A stretch of DNA of 19,512 nt from Ruminococcus sp. UBA3286. GTDB taxonomy: Bacteria; Bacillota; Clostridia; Oscillospirales; Ruminococcaceae. A program made the position numbers and the translations under genes. A model generated the notes under the pieces. The model was not told the origin of the DNA. It made no database searches and saw only the letters and a list, made by a program, of their open reading frames with translations. The first letter of the stretch is position 1; each line of letters begins with the position of its first letter. The DNA is taken from positions 1 to 19,512 of the forward strand of contig DETO01000086.1 of NCBI GenBank assembly GCA_002362135.1, in the 5' to 3' direction. Below, in pieces: positions 4,589-11,220 of this stretch.

Positions 4589-5694
4589 TGAAAGAAGTTT
4601 ACAAAAGCAGAGTGTATACCGACAGACCACCGTATGCAGACTTTGATTCACCCGAAAAGTTTGAGGCGATCAAGAGCATTATCGCTCGTAGATTGACAGA
4701 ACATCCGAAAGCGATCTGCTCATATTCGGGCGGCGCGGACAGCGATATAATGATCGATCTGATCGAGAAAACAAGAGCGATTTTTGGCTTGCCGCCTGTT
4801 AAATATGTGTTCTTTAACACGGGTCTTGAGATGAAAGCTACCAAAGATCACGTAAAGGCTACTGCTGAAAAATATGGCGTTGAGATCGAAGAATGCCGTC
4901 CGAAAATCAGCATTGTTAAAGCGGCGAGGACTTACGGAATACCGTTTGTATCGAAAATTATGTCGTCTGGTTTATCCGATTGGCAGAAGAAAGGAATTCC
5001 ACTATCAATTGCCGACGAATACGAACAGGCAGAGGATAAAGCCGCTAAACGCCGTGAATTGAAAGAACGTTACCCTAAATGTGAAAGCGTGATAAATTTT
5101 ATGTGCTGCTGTAATTCGGCAGGTGAACCCCGTCCGAATATTCAGCTTGTGATCAATTCATCAAAGTATATGCGCGATTTTATCGGAGAATATCCGCCCG
5201 ATTTCAAAATCAGCGCAAAGTGCTGCGATTATTGCAAAAAACAGATTGCACATAATGTTCAAAAGAATTATGACCTGATAATCACGGGAGAGCGCCGCGC
5301 AGAGGGCGGTATGCGTTCCGTGCCGCGAAAAGATAATACGTCATTGTGCTTCACGGAAACAAGCAGCGGACAATATCGTTTGAGACCGCTGTATTACGTT
5401 ACAGACGCCGATAAAGCGTGGTATAAGGATTATTACGGCATTCGATATTCCGACGCGTATGAGGTTTACGGACTGACAAGGACAGGCTGCTGCGGCTGCC
5501 CGATATCGCACAAGGCTGTAGATGATCTGGAAAAAATACGCCCTTTTGAACCGAACGTCGTAAAAGCCGCGTGGAATATCTTCGGCAAAAGCTATGAGTA
5601 CCGTTTGAAATATAACGAATACAAGAAGATCAGGAGGAAACAGGAACTTGATGAGAAAAATAAAGTACCTGATCAGCTTATGTTCAACATATAA
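4588..5694 (+). CDS. PAPS-reductase-like N-type ATP-pyrophosphatase family protein
   Basis: The protein has 368 residues. SYSGGADSD (45-53) is the ATP-pyrophosphate loop of the PAPS reductase/DndC-like superfamily, followed by VFFNTGLEM, the usual second strand. TGERRAEGG (233-241) matches the conserved G-x-R motif region. Cysteine clusters are at 173-175 (CCC), 212-216 (CCDYC) and 301-304 (CCGC), which could bind an iron-sulfur cluster or zinc. Phage members are common and mostly lack an assigned substrate; sulfur transfer to DNA or nucleotides is a possibility, assimilatory sulfate reduction is unlikely. No dnd partner genes are seen. It overlaps the upstream gene by one base and is the last gene of its operon. 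Confidence 0.85.
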   Translation: MKEVYKSRVYTDRPPYADFDSPEKFEAIKSIIARRLTEHPKAICSYSGGADSDIMIDLIEKTRAIFGLPPVKYVFFNTGLEMKATKDHVKATAEKYGVEIEECRPKISIVKAARTYGIPFVSKIMSSGLSDWQKKGIPLSIADEYEQAEDKAAKRRELKERYPKCESVINFMCCCNSAGEPRPNIQLVINSSKYMRDFIGEYPPDFKISAKCCDYCKKQIAHNVQKNYDLIITGERRAEGGMRSVPRKDNTSLCFTETSSGQYRLRPLYYVTDADKAWYKDYYGIRYSDAYEVYGLTRTGCCGCPISHKAVDDLEKIRPFEPNVVKAAWNIFGKSYEYRLKYNEYKKIRRKQELDEKNKVPDQLMFNI

Positions 5695-5722
5695 AAATAA
5701 CCGCCTGAAAAGCATCAGACGG
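5691..5722 (-). terminator. Leftward intrinsic terminator
   Basis: Minus strand CCGTCTG-atgctttt-CAGGCGG followed by TTATTTTTAT. The plus-strand mismatch C5704/A5719 becomes a U.G pair on the minus strand, and no U-tract follows on plus. It lies directly after the PAPS-like gene's stop codon. Confidence 0.6.
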
Positions 5723-5743
5723 AATAAATAAAAAATTACTTAC
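5691..5743 (-). ncRNA. Candidate very short leftward RNA (about 50 nt)
   Basis: A promoter at 5778-5750 would start at about 5743 and run only about 20 AU-rich bases before the terminator stem. It does not overlap a coding region except the last bases of the upstream gene. It may be a real small RNA or a promoter whose job is to collide with rightward transcription. Ends are estimated. Confidence 0.4.
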
Positions 5744-5749
5744 ACTGCT

Positions 5750-5778
5750 ATTATAGCAGATTACGGAGGGAAAGTCAA
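5750..5778 (-). promoter_or_regulatory. Leftward promoter overlapping the start of the PcfK-like gene
   Basis: Minus strand: TTGACT (5778-5773), 17-bp spacer, TATAAT (5755-5750) with TGC extended -10. The -35 overlaps the A of the 5778 start codon and the spacer covers its ribosome site, so occupancy would interfere with rightward reading. The -10 lies in a perfect dyad CTGCTA-TTA-TAGCAG (5745-5759), so the other strand also shows TGCTATTAT, a possible weak rightward -10 for the 5778 gene. Confidence 0.6.
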
Positions 5779-6149
5779 TGGATTTGAAAGGATATTTTGA
5801 CGTCAAGGATATCAAGGGAGCAAAACAGCGGGCAATTGCGTCTGAGACAGCAAAGGCACTTATGCTCTTCTGCGAACAGGAGCAGGAGTTTGAGCAGGCA
5901 ATAGAACAGAGCGGCGTGGATTTTCAGTGCTGTCTTGACAAAGTGGTCAGAGGAATCGGAAATGCTGTTTCCGATCTGGAAGTCTACGAAAATGCTGTAA
6001 AATTCTACTTCTCAACGGCGTCAATACATTTTAATATGTTGATCGATCTCAGCAGCGGCAACGGTCATATCGATCCACCAATAACTATGACGCAGAATAA
6101 AACGAAAAGCAGTTTCAGCGTATCTCTGGATGATCTGCTGGATTTCTGA
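5778..6149 (+). CDS. PcfK-like / AcrIIA9-family protein
   Basis: The protein has 123 residues, ATG after GGAGGGA. The text MDLKGYFDVKDIKGAKQRAI..., FCEQEQEFEQAIEQSG, FQCCLDKVVRGI and the end MTQNKTKSSFSVSLDDLLDF match my memory of clostridial PcfK-like proteins labelled Cas9 inhibitor AcrIIA9 family. PcfK and PcfJ were named from an enterococcal conjugative plasmid, and AcrIIA9 is a PcfK-like Cas9 inhibitor. Whether this member inhibits Cas9 is unknown; most PcfK-like proteins are untested. It lies 9 bases before the PcfJ-like gene, and this pairing is the conserved context, which suggests a shared original role beyond anti-CRISPR. Confidence 0.75.
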   Translation: MDLKGYFDVKDIKGAKQRAIASETAKALMLFCEQEQEFEQAIEQSGVDFQCCLDKVVRGIGNAVSDLEVYENAVKFYFSTASIHFNMLIDLSSGNGHIDPPITMTQNKTKSSFSVSLDDLLDF

Positions 6150-6158
6150 GGTGATAAC

Positions 6159-7463
6159 ATGAAAAAAGAACGGAAAGAGTATCTTCTCGGTTGCTTTCCT
6201 GCGCTTCCGGCAGAAATTGAACAACAGATGCAAGGGAAGAAATCTGCGAATTTTGTGGTGCTTCTGACGAATGGGAACGAGCTGTTCGCTCGCTGCTATC
6301 ACCGCTATTCCAAAGGCAAGCTGATAGAGCGTCAACGATATGTATTCGCAAAAGACGGCGCAGTTCGCTATGGTAAGGACGACGGCAGGCGTTGGACAAT
6401 ACGTTCTGAATTCCGCGAACCTGTTTTCTGTCAGTCGACATATGGTTACACCTTTAATAATTCATATATCGTGCTTAATATCAAGGCAATAAAAAATTCA
6501 TGTATGCGTTACTCCTGCGCAGAAAGCTACAGAAACAGCCTTCTTATGGAATACATGAAGCTTTATTGCAAGCACCCTAATGTAGAGTATCTGATGAAAT
6601 CAGGATACTACAATCTTATATATGAAACTATAACGGGATACTGGGGCGGACGAACAGAACTGAGCGTGAGTTCGCTTATAAACTGGAAAAGCAATAATTT
6701 ATTAAAAATGCTTGACCTTAACCGTACTGAATTCAAGACGCTGAAAGGCTCTGAGCATTATTATGAATCATACATACATTGGAGGAGGAATTATCCGAAT
6801 TACAAGCCCGACGAGCTTCTTTATCTTACAAAAGTATTTGGCGGCGAAGCCGGTACAGTCGAGAGATTTTGCAGAATCACAGGATTAAGAGCAGTTCGTA
6901 TTGCAAAATACCTTGGTGAGAACAATATCAGCAAACATGACTACAGCGATTATCTTGACCAGTGCAGGATATTGAAATATAATCTTCATGATACGGCTAT
7001 CTGTATGCCGCATGATTTTAATGCGATGCACGAAAGGCTTTCTGCGCTGATCCGATATGAATCGGACGAAATAAATCGAAAACTTTTTATGGAAAATTAT
7101 GCGGAACGAAGAGCGTTGGAATACAGCCACAACGGACTTATACTTCGTCAGCCCGAAAGTATGGAAGAGATCGCAGCGGAGGGAGCCGCGCTTAATCACT
7201 GCGTGGGCGGCTATGCAGAACGTCATGCAAAGGGTAAGCTTACAATACTTTTTCTTCGCAAGGCGGACAAGCCCGACGTCCCCTACTACACAATGGAAGT
7301 CAGTACGGACGGAAGAATAGTCCAATGCAGAGGATATAAAAACAACAAAGCAAATAATCCGAAACCGCAGGAGATAATCGATTTTGAAAAAGAATATCAG
7401 ATTTATCTTGACAAACTGTTCGGCAAGAAAATAAAAAATCAGCATTCAAAGAGATCGGCGTAA
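6159..7463 (+). CDS. PcfJ-like protein
   Basis: The protein has 434 residues, ATG after GAGGTGATAAC. The C-terminal signature is clear: EGAALNHCVGGYAERHAKGK (H347, C348), then FLRKADKPDVPYYTMEV and IVQCRGYKNNK, as in PcfJ-like proteins of conjugative elements and phages. The first 330 residues are a helical, basic, tyrosine-rich region without a catalytic motif I can name. Its biochemical role is unknown; the HCVGGY core with conserved His, Cys and Arg hints at an enzyme or nucleic-acid-binding fold. It is coupled to the PcfK-like gene upstream and is 12 bases before the next gene. Confidence 0.8.
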   Translation: MKKERKEYLLGCFPALPAEIEQQMQGKKSANFVVLLTNGNELFARCYHRYSKGKLIERQRYVFAKDGAVRYGKDDGRRWTIRSEFREPVFCQSTYGYTFNNSYIVLNIKAIKNSCMRYSCAESYRNSLLMEYMKLYCKHPNVEYLMKSGYYNLIYETITGYWGGRTELSVSSLINWKSNNLLKMLDLNRTEFKTLKGSEHYYESYIHWRRNYPNYKPDELLYLTKVFGGEAGTVERFCRITGLRAVRIAKYLGENNISKHDYSDYLDQCRILKYNLHDTAICMPHDFNAMHERLSALIRYESDEINRKLFMENYAERRALEYSHNGLILRQPESMEEIAAEGAALNHCVGGYAERHAKGKLTILFLRKADKPDVPYYTMEVSTDGRIVQCRGYKNNKANNPKPQEIIDFEKEYQIYLDKLFGKKIKNQHSKRSA

Positions 7464-7475
7464 AAGGAGATAACT

Positions 7476-8483
7476 ATGGAAGAAAGCAGTATTATGTTAA
7501 AACCAAATGAAGAGGCGATCATGCTTAATGAACGAATAAAATCAAACGGGCAGATCGCGGTAAATGCAGTATGCAACATCGGAAGAGACCTGCGCAGAAT
7601 GAAAATCGAAGAATTGTATACATATTTAGGCTATAGTTCTTTTGAAGAATATGCGGAGCAGGAACATGGTTTAAAACGCCGTCAGGCATATCAATACATA
7701 AGTGTATACGAAAATCTTGGAGAAGCCTTTGTGCAGTCGAATGCACAGCTTGGGATAACTAAACTTGCGTTGCTTACTCAGGTTAATTCTGAGGACAGGG
7801 CAGAGATCATGTCGGACAACGATCTGTCCGGCATGACTGTAAGCGAGATTAAGACGCTTATTGAAAAAGTAAAACGGCAGGGCGAACAGCTTTCTATGTT
7901 TGAAGAGCAGATTAGCAATAAATCTGAACAGGAAAGAGAGCTTGAATCCGAATTAGCAGAGTTGAAAATCAAGGCAGACAAAGCAGATATACTCAGCAGC
8001 AGGCTTGACGATATGAACATGAACTGCGACAGAATAGCAGAGCAGAGAGATAAAGCCGAAAGCAAAATAAGACAGCTTGAAAATACTATTAAAGAACTCG
8101 AATCACGTCCTGTAGAAGTTGCTGTTTCCGAGCCTGAGATAAAAGAAGTCATTAAGAAAGTACCCGATAAAAAGGCAATAGAAGATAAAGACAGGGAGAT
8201 TTTGACTCTTAAAAATAAATACAAAGCTCTTGATGAAGCAAGAATAGAAGAGGCGGAAAAGCTGAAAGCATCATATGAAAAGAGGATAGCTGAAATCCGG
8301 AAATCAACGGAGCAGGCGACAGGAACGGAAAAAAGCTCCTTTAAACTGCTTTATGCCGAAGCATACAAAAGCTGTCTCGGAATGATAGAATTCATAAAGA
8401 TTTCAGAAGGCGAAGAAAGAGAACTGTTTATAGAAAAGACAGAACAGCTTCTTGACATTGTCAGGGATTCACTTCATGGCTAA
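7476..8483 (+). CDS. DUF3102/ParB-like helix-turn-helix and coiled-coil protein
   Basis: The protein has 335 residues, ATG after AAAAGGAGAT. Residues about 15-110 (LNERIKSNGQIAVNAVCNIG, YLGYSSFEEYAEQEHGLKRR, QAYQYISVY, then NAQLGITKLALL) match the DUF3102/KorB-like DNA-binding region of phage and plasmid proteins. About 125-290 is a long charged coiled coil with a possible break near 205-215 (PVEVAVSEPEIKEV). The last 50 residues form a separate helical end. It probably binds DNA in replication or partition, in line with neighbours PcfJ and Rep. An in-frame ATG at 7494 is possible but has a poorer site. Confidence 0.75.
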   Translation: MEESSIMLKPNEEAIMLNERIKSNGQIAVNAVCNIGRDLRRMKIEELYTYLGYSSFEEYAEQEHGLKRRQAYQYISVYENLGEAFVQSNAQLGITKLALLTQVNSEDRAEIMSDNDLSGMTVSEIKTLIEKVKRQGEQLSMFEEQISNKSEQERELESELAELKIKADKADILSSRLDDMNMNCDRIAEQRDKAESKIRQLENTIKELESRPVEVAVSEPEIKEVIKKVPDKKAIEDKDREILTLKNKYKALDEARIEEAEKLKASYEKRIAEIRKSTEQATGTEKSSFKLLYAEAYKSCLGMIEFIKISEGEERELFIEKTEQLLDIVRDSLHG

Positions 8484-8617
8484 CAGAATAGAGCAAATCC
8501 GCAAAACTTGCTCTTGCGTAATAAGAAAGCAAAATAAGGGACGAGAAAGTCCCTTTGAATACTTGTAATGTATATTATCTTATCGACCGCAGGAAATCTG
8601 AGTAAGGAATGAAAAAT
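8484..8617. other. Intergenic region with two hairpins before the Rep-like gene
   Basis: AGAGCAA/TTGCTCT pair at 8490-8514, and a perfect 7-bp stem AAGGGAC-gagaaa-GTCCCTT lies at 8536-8555. On the minus strand the second stem is followed by ATTTTGCTTTCTT, so it looks more like a leftward than a rightward terminator, but I see no good leftward promoter nearby. Such structures before a Rep gene could also mark a replication origin. No gene is seen. Confidence 0.4.
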
Positions 8618-9400
8618 ATGAGAAGTCACTATAGAGAGAAAATATATGAGTGTGGAGATTATATGGAATCTCATGTATATCCTGTGTACAGAAAAGCGGG
8701 AGTAAGAAGAAAAAAGGCAAAGCCGACAAAAGAATGTCAGAAAAAACTTAATCAGATCCATGCTGAAAATAATTGCATCAGAATAGTTCATGCGAATTTT
8801 ACTTCTGCTGATATCAGACTTGATCTGACATATGACAATTATCATCTTCCGATCAGTGACGAACAAGCTTTAAGGGAGCTTAGAAATTTTCTCAAGCGTG
8901 TTAAGCGTTTTCGAAAAAAGAAAGGGCTATCTGATTTGAAATATATAGCTGTAACTGAAAAAGGAAAACGAAGCGGAAGATATCATCATCACCTGATAAT
9001 CAATGGCGGATTAAGTCCGCAGGAGATATCCGAGTTATGGAACAGAGGATATGTCAGAACAGACGCATTGAGATTCAACGAAGATGGGATCTCAAATCTT
9101 GTGAGATACATTTTAAAAAAGCCTTTGATATCAAAGAAGAGATGGAATTCTTCTAAGAATCTTATTCACCCTCAGCCTAAAGAACGCGACGGAAGATTAT
9201 CGGCATATAAAGTTCGTGAACTTGCAAGAGATACGCAGAATAATCGAGAATATGAAAAATACTATGACGGATACTATTTTTCCGGCGCTAATGTTGTGTA
9301 TAACGATACCAACGGCGGAGTGTACATATATGCAAGATTTTATAAAAAGGAGGCAGCATTTTGCAAAACTACAAATCGAGCGAAGAGACAGAACAAATAA
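8618..9400 (+). CDS. HUH-type rolling-circle replication-associated protein (Rep/G2P-like)
   Basis: The protein has 260 residues. Start ATG 8618 is chosen because AAGGA at 8604-8608 gives normal spacing; ATG 8609 would touch it. YHHHLIINGG (122-131) fits the HUH metal-binding motif, and VRYILKKP (162-169, Tyr164 and Lys168) fits the catalytic tyrosine motif seen in phage Rep/G2P-like proteins. The N-terminal third is basic. It would nick one DNA strand and start replication, though in tailed phages the role of such proteins is often not proven. Its 3' end overlaps the nuclease gene by 40 bases. No DnaB, DnaC or primase gene is visible, so this may be the main replication initiator. Confidence 0.75.
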   Translation: MRSHYREKIYECGDYMESHVYPVYRKAGVRRKKAKPTKECQKKLNQIHAENNCIRIVHANFTSADIRLDLTYDNYHLPISDEQALRELRNFLKRVKRFRKKKGLSDLKYIAVTEKGKRSGRYHHHLIINGGLSPQEISELWNRGYVRTDALRFNEDGISNLVRYILKKPLISKKRWNSSKNLIHPQPKERDGRLSAYKVRELARDTQNNREYEKYYDGYYFSGANVVYNDTNGGVYIYARFYKKEAAFCKTTNRAKRQNK

Positions 9401-9765
9401 GTTTATTCCGTTGGGCGGCGTTTGCCGAAAATCAATACCCTGATCTGAAATTGATGTATCATGTCCCTAACGAAGGCAAGCGAAGCGCAGTAACAGGGAG
9501 CAGGCTTAAACAGGCAGGATTAAAGCCAGGCGTTCCGGATATTGTTCTTCCTGTAGCGAGAGGAGGATATATCGGGCTGTACATTGAACTGAAATACGGC
9601 AGAAATAAAACGACTGCAAATCAGAAAATGTGGCTTAGAAATCTACGCGATCAGAATCATTTAACAGCTGTATGCTACGGTTGGGAGCAGGCAAAGGAGT
9701 TGATTGAAAAGTATTTGAAACTTTCACCGACAATTAAAAGAGCATTGGAGGAGAATAAACAATGA
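9361..9765 (+). CDS. VRR-NUC (PD-(D/E)XK) nuclease
   Basis: The protein has 134 residues with a TTG start after AAAAAGGAGG (8 nt). The domain is complete: HVPNEGKRS (34-42), GVPDIVLP with Asp60, YIELKYGRN with Glu76 and Lys78, and TTANQKMWL. These are the D...ExK catalytic and Q residues of the VRR-NUC family. Phage members are stand-alone nucleases thought to process branched or recombination DNA. It overlaps the Rep-like gene by 40 bases and the next start by four, so they are translated together. Confidence 0.92.
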   Translation: MQNYKSSEETEQISLFRWAAFAENQYPDLKLMYHVPNEGKRSAVTGSRLKQAGLKPGVPDIVLPVARGGYIGLYIELKYGRNKTTANQKMWLRNLRDQNHLTAVCYGWEQAKELIEKYLKLSPTIKRALEENKQ

Positions 9766-10085
9766 GACCGATTGATGCGGACGCTTTAAAAGCGACCATA
9801 AGCAAATACGAATTCAACGCGCCAAACGAAATGTACAAGCAGGGCGGAGAATGTGTGCTTAACTTTTATATGCCTAAAATTATCGATGACGCTCCTACAA
9901 TTGAAGCCGAACCTGTGAGACATGGAGGGTGGGCGTATAACGATATGTATCTTCCAAATTGTGCGGAATGTTCAGAATGTGGGTGGAAGTCAAGCGTAAG
10001 TGGTGATGAAATATCAAGTTATCATTACTGCCCAAACTGCGGCGCGAGAATGGACGGAGGTATTTCAGATGGAATTAATGAATGA
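9762..10085 (+). CDS. Zinc-ribbon phage protein
   Basis: The protein has 107 residues; ATG overlaps the previous TGA, with GGAGGAG upstream. It starts MRPIDADALKATISKYE, a widely seen Clostridia phage opening, then has a four-cysteine zinc ribbon: CAECSECGWK and YHYCPNCGARMDG. Zinc binding is likely, partner unknown. The last bases contain the ribosome site and start of the next gene. Confidence 0.8.
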   Translation: MRPIDADALKATISKYEFNAPNEMYKQGGECVLNFYMPKIIDDAPTIEAEPVRHGGWAYNDMYLPNCAECSECGWKSSVSGDEISSYHYCPNCGARMDGGISDGINE

Positions 10086-10317
10086 AATAACAATTGAAGC
10101 GTTGAATAAGGTTGCAAAAGACTTCGCAGAGTTTGGACGATGTATGGTTAATTTAATTACGCTGTTTGTGGAACAGGTAACAAAAGCTGTACCGATATTT
10201 TTAACAGATAATAAAAGAACATTGCACCTCGCATTACACCATCCAAAAGCCAGAGTGAGAAAGAAGAATTTCAACAGAATCGTAAGGGAGATCGGGAGAT
10301 ATGGACGGAGAATTTAG
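10069..10317 (+). CDS. 82-residue phage protein
   Basis: Start ATG 10069 lies 8 nt after GGACGGAGG, inside the end of the zinc-ribbon gene; ATG 10078 is an alternative. The protein is helical (EALNKVAKDFAEFGRCMVNL) and ends in a basic stretch HLALHHPKARVRKKNFNRIV, typical of a small phage family. No function is known. The basic end may contact nucleic acid. Confidence 0.7.
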   Translation: MELMNEITIEALNKVAKDFAEFGRCMVNLITLFVEQVTKAVPIFLTDNKRTLHLALHHPKARVRKKNFNRIVREIGRYGRRI

Positions 10318-10318
10318 C

Positions 10319-10474
10319 ATGAAGCTATACACAATAAAAAACATATTCTCAGGCGCACGTTTGAGAAATAACGACGGAGATATACGCATATTTCAATCCT
10401 ATGCAGAAGCTTACGTTTACATACAAGAGCATCTTTCTGAAAAGTATTGGGAAGTTGCCAAACTGTGGAGGTAG
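10319..10474 (+). CDS. 51-residue phage protein
   Basis: ATG 10319 is 8 nt after CGGAG; an in-frame ATG at 10301 has weaker spacing. The protein (MKLYTIKNIFSGARLRNNDG...) is alpha/beta with aromatic residues, ending EKYWEVAKLWR. Its stop codon lies within the ribosome site of the next gene, GGAGGTAG, so the late-regulator gene is likely coupled. Function unknown. Confidence 0.65.
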   Translation: MKLYTIKNIFSGARLRNNDGDIRIFQSYAEAYVYIQEHLSEKYWEVAKLWR

Positions 10475-10479
10475 ATAAT

Positions 10480-10908
10480 GTGTTGTACCTCGATTATGAA
10501 AGATCACGAAGAGCGTATCTTGAAATTCAATGCAGATATAATGAAATTCTGAGAGAAAAGGAAAATCTGTTTTTAAAAACTCAGCCTCAGACAGCGCAGT
10601 TTAATACAAACTCGTGCATTAAAGGTGCTAAAGGAAATTCTTTTGAGAGTTATCTAATTGAAAAGGAACTCAGATGTATTGACGAAAGACTTGAAGAAGC
10701 AAAAGCGATTTTAAACGATCGCAAGGAACTGTTAAAACTTAAGGAGCAGGAGTTGAGAAACAGCAAGGATTCTCACGACAAAATATACCGCATGAAGTAT
10801 ATAGACGGATACAAAACTATTAAAATAGCAAATGTATTAGGATATGATAAATCCTCTGTTTACAGAATGTTACATATAATTAACGAAAATATTCGTAATG
10901 AAATTTAA
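10480..10908 (+). CDS. Sigma-70 region 4-like late regulator (ArpU/RinA-type role)
   Basis: The protein has 142 residues with GTG start 8 nt after GGAGG (10467-10471). The N-terminal 100 residues are helical/coiled coil. The end YRMKYIDGYKTIKIANVLGY followed by DKSSVYRMLHIINENIR is a helix-turn-helix like sigma region 4. Proteins of this size and architecture just before the packaging genes switch on late transcription in Firmicutes phages (ArpU, RinA). A promoter-like sequence and structured RNA begin right behind it and are the likely target. Confidence 0.8.
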   Translation: MLYLDYERSRRAYLEIQCRYNEILREKENLFLKTQPQTAQFNTNSCIKGAKGNSFESYLIEKELRCIDERLEEAKAILNDRKELLKLKEQELRNSKDSHDKIYRMKYIDGYKTIKIANVLGYDKSSVYRMLHIINENIRNEI

Positions 10909-10909
10909 G

Positions 10910-10942
10910 TTGCGACAAAATAAGAAAAAAACGTGCTATAAT
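10910..10942 (+). promoter_or_regulatory. Probable late promoter
   Basis: A perfect extended -10, TGCTATAAT (10934-10942), is present. The -35 is poor: TTGCGACA at 10910-10917 gives spacing of 19-21, and the base run at the ideal place is GACAAA. A strong -10 with a bad -35 is expected for an activator-dependent late promoter, and the region-4-like regulator is encoded just upstream. Confidence 0.6.
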
Positions 10943-10948
10943 TAAATC

Positions 10949-11037
10949 ATAGAAAGCAGGCGGAAAAATGCAATGGCTTTCCTGCATCATAGGAAAAAGT
11001 GTCAGCGCCTTTGATGCAGTCTTGCTCCGCCTTTTTC
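10949..11037 (+). ncRNA. Structured late leader / candidate small RNA ending at a terminator
   Basis: The transcript would fold as a long hairpin: outer stem AGGCGGA (10958-10964) with TCCGCCT (11026-11032), extended by GCAA/TTGC (10970-10973/11022-11025), and a strong inner stem CTGCATCA-U-AGG (10982-10993) with CCU-U-UGAUGCAG (11008-11019). U5 follows the outer stem. An alternative pairing GAAAGC/GCTTTC (10952-10957/10976-10981) would compete. A 28-codon frame from 10968 (MQWLSCIIGK...) crosses the element but its ribosome site is poor. The element may be a free RNA, an attenuator or part of an antitermination signal. It is not recognised as a named RNA. Confidence 0.55.
10958..11036 (+). 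terminator. Rightward terminator at the end of the leader hairpin
   Basis: The long stem closes with GGCGGA/TCCGCC followed by TTTTT (11032-11036). It would stop most late transcripts about 85 nt after the start unless polymerase is modified. The layout resembles lambda pR' and tR'. Confidence 0.5.
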
Positions 11038-11220
11038 ATGAAATCTTCATGTGACATTGTAATACACTTCCTTTGCAGAATGCCGTTTCCTGATTCAGAG
11101 AAGCGGTATTTCTGTAATCGGAATATAGGGGGTGTACTCCCCTGAATTCAACGTCAAAGCAGTTCGGCGGTCAATGCTCATATTTCTCGCTGAAAGGAGT
11201 TGTTATCAACGGAATACGGA
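11038..11220. other. Non-coding leader before the portal gene
   Basis: No gene is supported. There is a local dyad GGGG-tgtact-CCCC around 11130-11142 and an imperfect stem involving GCCG/CGGT near 11082-11107. In phages with an HNH-terminase pair the cohesive-end site often lies near the start of the packaging genes, so cos could be here, but nothing in the sequence proves it. No small terminase gene is present in this gap. Confidence 0.3.

Noticed and set aside
5341..8224. Long leftward open frames opposite the PAPS-like, PcfJ-like and coiled-coil genes
   Set aside because: Composition is that of antisense frames (runs of serine/leucine or arginine/histidine) with no ribosome sites, and the plus-strand proteins have clear motifs.
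10968..11054. 28-codon leader peptide (MQWLSCIIGK...)
   Set aside because: The frame runs through a strong RNA stem and terminator, and the ribosome-like AGGCGG is too close (4 nt) and lies in the stem. It is listed only in the RNA entry.
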